From positions 1-11,308 of the forward strand of contig JAHHRJ010000054.1 of assembly GCA_020025885.1 (NCBI GenBank): DNA of 11,308 bases, written 5' to 3'. Numbering within the stretch: position 1 is the first letter of the stretch; the number at the start of each line of letters is the position of its first letter. Origin of the DNA: Butyricicoccus sp. (GTDB taxonomy: Bacteria > Bacillota > Clostridia > Oscillospirales > Butyricicoccaceae). Below are positions 6,783 through 11,308 of this stretch, piece after piece. A program made the translations under genes and the position numbers. Under the pieces are notes generated by a model. The model ran no database searches. It was not told the origin of the DNA and was given only the letters and a program-made list of their open reading frames with translations.

Positions 6783-6838
6783 GTGTTTGATAAAATATCA
6801 ACATAGATGCATTGTATATTTGGTGAGGAGTGATTGTG

Positions 6839-7272
6839 TTGAAAAGGTGGAAAATCATGGCTTTTGCAGGCATGGTATTGGTAGCTTGTACTGGATTTAG
6901 TATCCGCTTTTTGGGAATGGAAAAGCCGAATTTGCCATTTACAAAAACAGATATCAAAACCGTGACTATGCACCATTTCACCGTTCCAGCCGAGGCGGAA
7001 GAAAAACGGTAAACGATTCGGAAACGATCGCGCGTATCTATAACACGATCATAGAGCTGTCGATTCGAAATGGGTCGGGAACATCGATTGCAGGCGGAGA
7101 AACACTGGAATTTCAAATTTTTTGTGCAGATGGAACACGGTTTGTACTGCACACAACGCAAGTACAGGAGGGAACACGGATAACGCTTCCAGATGGTTCG
7201 GTATATACCAAACATGAGGCTGTTTTGCCCCTCTGGTATGAGAATGCGGTGACAGCAGTTCAAGTACCATGA
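6839..7272 (+). pseudogene. Frameshifted small lipoprotein-like gene, unknown family
   Basis: The first part begins at TTG 6839 (GAGGAG 8 bases upstream) and encodes MKRWKIMAFAGMVLVACTG, a short signal peptide with a good lipobox (LVA-C, Cys17). It stops at TAA 7010-7012. Immediately downstream, the frame shifted by -1 stays open from about 7006 to TGA 7270-7272. It gives about 88 plausible residues (starting TVNDSETIARIYNTIIEL, ending YENAVTAVQVP) with no start codon or ribosome site of its own. The shift point is the A5 run at 7002-7006, so a one-base indel there would restore a protein of about 144 residues. The mature part would be a secreted, lipid-anchored domain that I do not recognise. 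Alternatives are a sequencing error in the A-run or, less likely, recoding. It lies divergent from the RHH-dat operon and ends at two terminators. Confidence 0.65.
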
Positions 7273-7286
7273 AAACTTTTGGATTC

Positions 7287-7332
7287 AAAAAAGTCTTTTC
7301 ACTGTTTTGCTGTGGAGTGAAGCGACTTTTTT
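7287..7332. terminator. Bidirectional A6/T6 hairpin terminator
   Basis: AAAAAAGTC (7287-7295) pairs with GACTTTTTT (7324-7332), and TCACT (7299-7303) with AGTGA (7316-7320) inside it. Both strands read out through a T-run, so it can serve the lipoprotein-like gene (plus) and lrp (minus). Its bases 7288-7326 resemble 5325-5363 in the hairpin block without gaps. Confidence 0.65.
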
Positions 7333-7341
7333 GACACGCTG

Positions 7342-7372
7342 AGCCGGATTGCATTTGCAATCCGGCTTTTTT
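7342..7372 (+). terminator. Strong rho-independent terminator
   Basis: A perfect 12-bp stem (AGCCGGATTGCA at 7342-7353, TGCAATCCGGCT at 7356-7367) runs directly into T6. It is oriented to end transcription of the frameshifted lipoprotein-like gene and protects lrp, on the opposite strand, from read-through. Confidence 0.9.
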
Positions 7373-7419
7373 AAGGCAATACCGCATGGAGCGTGCTAGG
7401 CGGTTTGATACCATTAGCA

Positions 7420-7878
7420 TTATTCAAGATGTTCAGGCAGGGTTGCAACTTCGTCCTTAATGGTTTTGAGCACAAAATGCGTTTTTGTTGCAGATACGCC
7501 TGGCATACTTTTAATATTGCGGTGGATCTGCTCCAGACTGCTGGACGAATCGGTTACGATTTTCAGAAGGAAGTCAAACTCTCCAGTCAGATAGTGGCAT
7601 TCTGCTACATTGGGGTGCTGACGGATCATATCAACGAGATCATCATAATATTTGGGATGTTCTAAGCAAACCTCCATGAGCGCTGTTAGGTCGTTGCCCA
7701 CTTGTGTCGGGTCAATGAGAACCGTATATTGCCGAATAATACCAGCAGCCTCCATACGACGGATACGTTCAATAACAGCAGACACGGACAGATTTACTTT
7801 TTGGCTGATATCCGACGCCTTACAACGGGCATTGATGCGCAGACAACGCAGGATATCCAGATTGATACGATCAATCAT
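7420..7878 (-). CDS. Lrp/AsnC family transcriptional regulator
   Basis: This is a 152-residue feast/famine regulator. These proteins form dimers to octamers, bind DNA through an N-terminal winged helix-turn-helix, and sense amino acids through a C-terminal RAM domain. Residues 1-60 give the HTH (MIDRINLDILRCLRINARCKASDISQKVNLSVSAVIERIRRMEAAGII). Residues from about 65 onward give the RAM fold, including VAECHYLTGEFDFLLKIV with the ligand-loop Gly and Asp. It ends within the typical 150-160 residue range. ATG 7876-7878 was preferred to the in-frame ATG at 7905, because AGAGAGGTG is placed for it and the family begins there. The nearest good promoter on its strand is at 8312-8340, on the far side of two repeat units. 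The effector and targets are unknown; neighbouring dat is a reasonable but untested target. Confidence 0.93.
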   Translation of the reverse strand: MIDRINLDILRCLRINARCKASDISQKVNLSVSAVIERIRRMEAAGIIRQYTVLIDPTQVGNDLTALMEVCLEHPKYYDDLVDMIRQHPNVAECHYLTGEFDFLLKIVTDSSSSLEQIHRNIKSMPGVSATKTHFVLKTIKDEVATLPEHLE

Positions 7879-7923
7879 GAAAGATGACACCTCTCTTTGA
7901 ATCATCAGGATTTACGGGGGAAT

Positions 7924-8087
7924 TAGGGGCTGTTTGAAAAATCGAAAATTTGTCTTTTTCTACAGGGAACGGCATCCACTGCGTTAAAAATACTCGAAAT
8001 CCATCAAGGATTCCTGCGTTTTTTGCCTTGTGGCTGCTCGCTCCCTGCGAAAAATCCGTCAATTTCTCTATTTTCAAACAAGCCCTA
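7924..8087. repeat. MITE-like repeat unit, copy 1
   Basis: This is a unit of about 164 bp bounded by TAGGGGCTGTTTGAAAA and TTTTCAAACAAGCCCTA, imperfect terminal inverted repeats each ending in TA. It holds no real gene. Its body matches the reverse complement of copy 2 along its whole length, at roughly 75-80% by eye, including the near-invariant ATCCATCAAGGATTCCTGCG core. TA-flanked ends are what IS630/Tc1-type transposition leaves, but no transposase is present here. Confidence 0.75.
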
Positions 8088-8250
8088 GGGCGTATCTGAA
8101 AACAAAGAAATCGCCGGACTTTTCGCAATGCGTGTGTAGATGCAAGACAAAAAACGCAGGAATCCTTGATGGATTCCGTGTATTTTTAACGCAGCAGATG
8201 CCGCTCATTGTAGAAAAAGACCAGAATTTCGACTTTTCAGACAGCCCCTA
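8086..8250. repeat. MITE-like repeat unit, copy 2 (inverted)
   Basis: This unit of about 165 bp starts TAGGGCGTATCTGAAAAC and ends TTTTCAGACAGCCCCTA. It is the reverse complement of copy 1 and abuts it at CCCTAGGG (8083-8090), sharing a single TA. Together the pair forms one 327-bp near-palindrome. A short A/T-rich spacer with no gene (8251-8311) separates it from the consensus promoter at 8312. Confidence 0.75.
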
Positions 8251-8311
8251 AAAAATGAATCGGGATAACAGACTAAAGGTGTAATCTGCGACAAAAATCC
8301 CTCATTTATCC

Positions 8312-8340
8312 ATTATACCGCCCAAATGCGCTGCTGTCAA
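8312..8340 (-). promoter_or_regulatory. Perfect consensus sigma-A promoter pointing toward lrp
   Basis: On the minus strand, TTGACA (8335-8340) and TATAAT (8312-8317) have exactly 17 bases between them. The -35 box overlaps the gluQ stop codon. Predicted transcription starts near 8305 and runs through both repeat units into lrp, giving a leader of over 400 nt. It could instead serve an unrecognised small RNA. Confidence 0.8.
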
Positions 8341-9281
8341 AAAAATCCCTCTGGAAGGCACAAATCACCAGTTGGCAGCTTGTCCCATGAGAAGACAGAA
8401 ACCAGTTCGTGCGCACGTACAGGCATTGGGGTAGGAATAAGCCCAGCGGCATAGGCAAGTGCGCCAGTCAGCTCGGCGGGCGTAAAACGCTTTCGCAAGA
8501 TGCCAAGATCAAGGTCAGCGTCACGCTTGGACAGCCGTCTGCCATCAGCATCGTTCAGCAATGGAATGTGGATAAACTCCGGCGGGGCAAAGCCAAGCAG
8601 ACGGTGCAGCCAAATCTGGCGCGCGGTAGAGCCAAGCAGATCACGACCGCGCACAACTTCAGTGATACCCTCATGTCCATCATCGACAACGACTGCAAGC
8701 TGATACGCAAATACACCATCCGAGCGGCGCAGGATGAAATCACCACATTCTGTTTGCAGGGATTCTGTACATGCACCTTGCAGACCATCAATAAAAGAAA
8801 TCGTTTCATCTGGTACGCGAATGCGGATGGCAGCACCGCGCTGTTTTCGCTTTTCTGAGATCTGTTCTGGTGTGAGATCACGACAGGTTCCAGCATAGAT
8901 GACACGCCCATCGGATAGGTGTGGGGCAGAGGCGGCATGCAAGGCAGCGCGAGAACAAAAACAGGGATAAAGATATCCTGCATCTGCCAGCTGATCGAAA
9001 TAGGTTTGATAAATGGGGGTACGTTCGCTCTGGTAATAGGAACCGTCTGCGCCGCCTTTTGATGCACCAGCATCCCAGTCCAGCCCCAGCCAGTGCAGAT
9101 CATCCTCAATGAGGTTGGCATAGTCACGTGGGCAGCGCTCAGGGTCGAGGTCTTCAATGCGCAGAATATACGAACCGCTTTGGCTGCGCACGGACAGCCA
9201 AGAGAGTAGTGCGCACAGGACATTGCCTAGGTGCATGCGCCCGCTCGGTGAGGGCGCAAATCGCCCGACAACTTGTTTCAT
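8337..9281 (-). CDS. gluQ: Glutamyl-queuosine tRNA(Asp) synthetase (GluQ-RS)
   Basis: This is a 314-residue paralogue of the glutamyl-tRNA synthetase catalytic core. It lacks the anticodon-binding half and attaches glutamate to queuosine in the anticodon loop of tRNA-Asp. Class I motifs are visible: GRFAPSPSGRMHLGN (HIGH-like, residues 7-20), ILRIEDLDPER, and LSKRD (KMSKS-like, residues 250-254). The GluQ-RS zinc signature Cys-x-Cys...Tyr-x3-Cys is present as Cys107, Cys109, Tyr129, Cys133. The length (about 300) fits GluQ-RS and not full GltX (about 480). The ATG at 9279-9281 has GAAGGAG upstream. It appears monocistronic, with its own extended -10 promoter divergent from the GH3 gene. The gene implies that the cell has queuosine-modified tRNA. 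Confidence 0.93.
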   Translation of the reverse strand: MKQVVGRFAPSPSGRMHLGNVLCALLSWLSVRSQSGSYILRIEDLDPERCPRDYANLIEDDLHWLGLDWDAGASKGGADGSYYQSERTPIYQTYFDQLADAGYLYPCFCSRAALHAASAPHLSDGRVIYAGTCRDLTPEQISEKRKQRGAAIRIRVPDETISFIDGLQGACTESLQTECGDFILRRSDGVFAYQLAVVVDDGHEGITEVVRGRDLLGSTARQIWLHRLLGFAPPEFIHIPLLNDADGRRLSKRDADLDLGILRKRFTPAELTGALAYAAGLIPTPMPVRAHELVSVFSWDKLPTGDLCLPEGFF

Positions 9282-9311
9282 GGCAAGCTCCTTCGAAGAA
9301 TTCTTATTTTT

Positions 9312-9320
9312 ATTATACCA
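9312..9320 (-). promoter_or_regulatory. Extended -10 promoter of gluQ
   Basis: The minus strand reads TGGTATAAT, a perfect -10 box with a TGn extension, 31 bases upstream of the gluQ ATG. No clear -35 box exists at the right distance, only T-rich sequence, which is usual for extended -10 promoters. Confidence 0.65.
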
Positions 9321-9378
9321 TAAAAAAGTAAAAAACGCATCTATGAAAAAGAAAGGAGTGCGGTACTTTGTTTGTGTA

Positions 9379-9387
9379 TGCTATAAT
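9379..9387 (+). promoter_or_regulatory. Extended -10 promoter of the GH3-alkD operon
   Basis: TGCTATAAT is a perfect -10 box with a TGn extension, about 50 bases upstream of the GH3 ATG. A -35 box is not evident. It diverges from the gluQ promoter about 60 bases away, and both promoters use the same extended -10 architecture. Confidence 0.65.
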
Positions 9388-9437
9388 GAAGGAGATCATA
9401 GTCTGGTTGATACCAGAAGATCGAAGGAGGTATTAAA

Positions 9438-10646
9438 ATGAAAAGAGGTGCTGCAATTCTTTGTTCCCTTGTGCTCGCGGTGGTCAGTGTGGTTGTATTT
9501 GTTTTTGTACTGCCAGTCGGTGGACCCGCACTGCCGGGGACGAGTATTCTGGATGATGCACCAAGATCATCAGAGGCACAGGCAAAACAGCCAGAACAGC
9601 AGCCCCCTGTGATATCAGAGTCAGAGGATTTGGGAAGCCATCCGATGGACGCGATCATTGAAACGATGACGCTGGAGGAGCAGGTTGCGCAGATGTTTTG
9701 GGTGCGCTGTCCACAGCAGGGAGCCGTAGAGTTCGTCGAGAAATATGCACCAGCAGGCTTTGTGCTATTTGGGCAGGACTTTGAGAATAAGAGCAAGGAG
9801 GATATTGCACAAACCGTTTACACCTATCAGGAGGCATCAAACATTCCACTTCTGATTGGCGTAGATGAGGAAGGCGGCAAGGTTGTGCGCGCAAGTGCAT
9901 ACCGTCAGCTGCGCCGCTGGCCGTTTGAATCCCCGCAGGAAGTATATGCACAGGGAGGACTTTCAAGGGTGGAAGAAGACACTGTCGAAAAAGACCAGTT
10001 CCTCAAAAAGCTGGGTATCAATGTAAATTTGGCACCTGTTGCAGATGTTTCTACCAATGCAAAGGACTTTATGTATCCGCGTACCTTGGGAAAAAGCGCA
10101 AAGGAAACCGCGGACTATATTGGAGTTGTGGTACGAACCATGAAGCAAGATGGAATGGGTTCTGTGCTCAAGCATTTTCCGGGCTATGGTTCCAATGGAG
10201 ATACACATACAGGGTCTGTAACAGATACACGCCCAGCAGAGACATTCCATAACAGCGATTTTCTCCCATTCCGAGCAGGCATTGCGCAGGGCGCAAATGC
10301 AATTTTGGTCAGCCATAATATTGTACAGGTGTTTGATGCGGCACAGCCTGCCTCACTCAGCCCCAATATTCACCAGATTTTGCGGGAAGAGTTGGGATTC
10401 CAAGGCGTGATCGTGACAGATGATCTTGCAATGGGGGCGATCACCGTTCCGGAAAAGGAAGCCGCAGTTTTGGCAGTGCAGGCAGGCAATGATCTGTTAT
10501 TGTCTTCTAACTTTGAAGCACAGTACCGCGCAGTTTTGGAAGCAGTAAAGGTGGGAACGATTTCGGAGGACACCATTCATCATGCAGTGCGCCGTGTGCT
10601 GCAATGGAAGGCTGATTTGGGACTCATCAAAGCACAGGGTACATAA
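9438..10646 (+). CDS. Glycoside hydrolase family 3 beta-N-acetylhexosaminidase (NagZ-like), membrane-anchored
   Basis: This is a 402-residue GH3 enzyme predicted to remove N-acetylglucosamine from wall-derived sugars or peptides. Residues 1-27 form a hydrophobic, uncleaved-looking anchor or signal. A Pro/Gln/Glu-rich linker of about 35 residues follows, then the TIM-barrel catalytic domain. Visible motifs are LIGVDEEGGKVVR (from residue 140), NVNLAPVADVST, LKHFPGYGSNGDTHTG (Lys245-His246, with the Asp255/His257 catalytic pair of the NagZ branch), and VTDDLAMGAI with the probable nucleophile Asp328. The usual KHFPGHG is KHFPGYG here. Length and the Asp-x-His loop favour hexosaminidase over beta-glucosidase. 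The start has AAGGAGG 7 bases upstream. The alkylation-repair gene follows after 17 bases, so the two share a transcript. Topology suggests action outside the membrane, as in Gram-positive wall recycling. Confidence 0.9.
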   Translation: MKRGAAILCSLVLAVVSVVVFVFVLPVGGPALPGTSILDDAPRSSEAQAKQPEQQPPVISESEDLGSHPMDAIIETMTLEEQVAQMFWVRCPQQGAVEFVEKYAPAGFVLFGQDFENKSKEDIAQTVYTYQEASNIPLLIGVDEEGGKVVRASAYRQLRRWPFESPQEVYAQGGLSRVEEDTVEKDQFLKKLGINVNLAPVADVSTNAKDFMYPRTLGKSAKETADYIGVVVRTMKQDGMGSVLKHFPGYGSNGDTHTGSVTDTRPAETFHNSDFLPFRAGIAQGANAILVSHNIVQVFDAAQPASLSPNIHQILREELGFQGVIVTDDLAMGAITVPEKEAAVLAVQAGNDLLLSSNFEAQYRAVLEAVKVGTISEDTIHHAVRRVLQWKADLGLIKAQGT

Positions 10647-10663
10647 AATAGGAAGTGAAATAG

Positions 10664-11025
10664 ATGGACACAGAACAGCTGAGAGTGCTTTTGCTTGCAG
10701 AGCAGGATACAACCTATCAGGCGTTTCGGTATCGGTTGATTCCGGGCGCAGGACAGCTCATCGGCGTGCGTATGCCTACGTTACGCATGATTGCGGCAAA
10801 AATTGTGCGGACGGATTGGCGCACTTGGTTAGATACCCTGCAGTCAGATTGCTGGTATGAGGAAATCATGCTGCGTGGGCTTGTGACGGCGCTTGCAGAA
10901 ATGCCGCTTCCAGAACGGCTCGCACGTGTAAAAACCTTTGTGCCTGAGATTCAAAACTGGGCGGTGTGTGATGCGGTATGCGGTACACTTCATTGAGGAC
11001 AAAACCATACTTTGGGACTTTTTAC
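10664..11025 (+). pseudogene. DNA alkylation repair protein (AlkD-like), frameshifted and cut by an IS
   Basis: The first 110 codons match the N-terminal half of AlkD-type DNA glycosylases (HEAT-repeat proteins that remove alkylated bases). Hallmarks are LIPGAGQLIGVRMPTLRMIAAKI, CWYEEIMLRGLVTAL and FVPEIQNWAVCDAVCGTL. Full-length proteins have about 220-230 residues, but this frame stops at TGA 10994-10996. The +1 frame continues the family pattern (FIEDKTILWDFLPK, from 10989), so a small indel lies near 10987. The remainder of the gene then ends at TTAC 11022-11025, where the IS200/IS605-family left end begins. The start at ATG 10664 has AGGAAGTGA upstream and lies 17 bases after the GH3 stop. 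The gene looks doubly inactivated; its 3' half should lie beyond the IS, outside the window. Confidence 0.8.
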
Positions 11026-11037
11026 CAAAAGTGCCGT

Positions 11038-11062
11038 AAAGCCCCTGCCTTTAGGCATGGGG
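11038..11062 (+). other. IS left-end guide sequence and recognition hairpin
   Basis: AAAG (11038-11041) sits at the foot of a hairpin: CCCCTGCC (11042-11049), loop TTTA, then GGCA-T-GGGG (11054-11062), with one unpaired T in the right arm. In IS608 the TnpA-bound hairpin likewise carries an extrahelical T, and a tetranucleotide guide next to it pairs with the TTAC cleavage site. The arrangement here is the same, with a 12-base gap between TTAC and the guide. Confidence 0.8.
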
Positions 11063-11104
11063 ATATAAGGCACACATAGATTCCCCGTTCATGAGGGTAT
11101 TGTC

Positions 11105-11133
11105 TTGTATTAGATGAAAAATAGTAGTATAAT
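11105..11133 (+). promoter_or_regulatory. Promoter of tnpA
   Basis: TTGTAT (11105-11110) and TATAAT (11128-11133) have a 17-base spacer. The -10 box ends 6 bases before the tnpA ATG, so transcription would begin at or beside the start codon. Confidence 0.65.
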
Positions 11134-11139
11134 GTTTTC

Positions 11140-11308
11140 ATGAAATATAAAAACAATAACAATGTGGTATACTCATGCAAATATCATGTAGTTTGGTGTC
11201 CAAAATATCGGAGAAAAGTCTTGGTCAATGGTGTTGATATACGATTAAAGGCGCTCATAGGGGAAGTCTGCAATGAATATCACATCGACATTATAGAAAT
11301 GGAGATTA
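11140..11308 (+). CDS. tnpA: IS200/IS605-family transposase TnpA (Y1 HUH), partial
   Basis: The first 56 codons of a TnpA of about 130-150 residues are present. These single-domain HUH enzymes cut and rejoin single-stranded DNA at the IS hairpins. The visible part has the family opening SCKYHVVWCPKYRRKVL, then VDIRLKALIGEVCNEYHIDIIEMEI, at which the window ends. The HUH motif (normally PDHVH) and the catalytic Tyr lie just beyond. The ATG at 11140 is the natural start by homology, but no Shine-Dalgarno site precedes it and the -10 box is 6 bases away, so translation may be leaderless and weak. The gene lies in the same direction as the interrupted alkylation-repair gene. Confidence 0.9.
   Translation, partial: MKYKNNNNVVYSCKYHVVWCPKYRRKVLVNGVDIRLKALIGEVCNEYHIDIIEMEI

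Larger units (their letters stand above)
6701..6801. promoter_or_regulatory. Candidate operator set: three TTGATAT-type sites
   Basis: Three related A/T-rich sites lie in 100 bases. They are TTGATATGATAA (minus, 6701-6712, over the RHH -10), TTGATATCAT (plus, 6737-6746, between the two -35 boxes) and the palindrome TTGATAAAATATCAA (6787-6801, just past the plus-strand -10). On the minus strand the third also begins TTGATAT. Their placement relative to both promoters is what a shared repressor would use. The binder is unproven; the adjacent RHH protein is the obvious candidate. Confidence 0.5.
11026..11308 (+). mobile_element. IS200/IS605-family insertion sequence, left end (continues past window)
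   Basis: The element begins after TTAC (11022-11025), the target recognised by IS608-type Y1 transposases. It has a subterminal hairpin and a tnpA start. Only about 283 bp are in view, so whether it also carries tnpB (IS605 type) or not (IS200 type) cannot be seen. No flanking duplication is expected for this family. Confidence 0.85.

Noticed and set aside
7001..7012. Programmed -1 ribosomal frameshift in the lipoprotein-like gene
   Set aside because: The run in phase is GAA-AAA, which does not allow tandem re-pairing as in an X-XXY-YYZ heptamer, and I see no stimulating structure downstream. A mutation or read error explains it better.
7871..8251. Two small reading frames, one on each strand, with similar peptides (KNAGILDGFRVFLTQ)
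   Set aside because: The similarity arises because the two repeat units are inverted copies of each other. Neither frame has a ribosome site, and both cross the repeat ends. They are repeat DNA that automated annotation may call as genes.
8555..9223. A 222-codon frame on the same strand as gluQ but in another phase
   Set aside because: It lies wholly inside gluQ, which has clear class I synthetase motifs. The alternative frame matches nothing and has no start signals.
1..11308. CRISPR arrays, tRNA or rRNA genes, prophage or biosynthetic cluster
   Set aside because: No regularly spaced direct repeats, no cloverleaf or rRNA-like sequence, and no phage structural or large synthase genes are visible.

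Overview
The window looks like chromosomal DNA of a gut-type Clostridia (Firmicutes, probably Oscillospirales such as the Butyricicoccus/Agathobaculum group). This rests on the family mix (a DUF896/UPF0291 protein, a clostridial MetY, a class II CCA enzyme with an HD domain, a Dat-type D-amino-acid aminotransferase, GluQ-RS), strong GGAGG-type Shine-Dalgarno sites, frequent TTG starts and sigma-A-like promoters. The genus is an inference. Most of the window is ordinary housekeeping DNA. The unusual material lies in intergenic repeats, a regulated divergent region and an IS-disrupted gene at the right end. I see no phage, CRISPR, toxin-antitoxin or biosynthetic cluster.

Layout. Positions 1-50 appear to be the tail of a small repeat whose relatives lie at 7924-8250. 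Positions 110-2088 (minus) form an operon: metY (O-acetylhomoserine sulfhydrylase), a GNAT acetyltransferase and a 70-residue two-helix membrane protein, ending at a strong stem-loop. A divergent promoter pair (2129-2239) separates it from a plus-strand operon at 2328-4442: a DUF896 protein, cca, and an HD-domain hydrolase, all overlapping or coupled and closed by a terminator. A secreted CAP-domain protein follows (4727-5284). A 260-bp block made almost entirely of hairpins (5292-5552) separates it from dat.

Positions 5560-6680 (minus) hold a ribbon-helix-helix (RHH) regulator translationally coupled to dat. A compact divergent regulatory region (6701-6801) carries two good promoters and three TTGATAT-type sites. 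The divergent gene (6839-7272) is a small lipoprotein-like gene broken by a frameshift. It ends at two terminators, beyond which lies an Lrp/AsnC regulator (7420-7878, minus). Between lrp and gluQ are two inverted copies of a roughly 165-bp MITE-like unit and a perfect consensus promoter firing through them toward lrp.

The right part holds gluQ (minus, 8337-9281), a divergent membrane-anchored GH3 N-acetylhexosaminidase (9438-10646), and an alkD-type DNA alkylation repair gene that is frameshifted and cut off at a TTAC by an IS200/IS605-family element. The left-end hairpin and first 56 codons of that element's tnpA reach the window edge.

Functional threads: sulfur amino-acid assimilation (metY), tRNA maturation and modification (cca, gluQ), D-amino-acid and cell-wall metabolism (dat, GH3), and amino-acid-responsive regulation (lrp, possibly the RHH protein).
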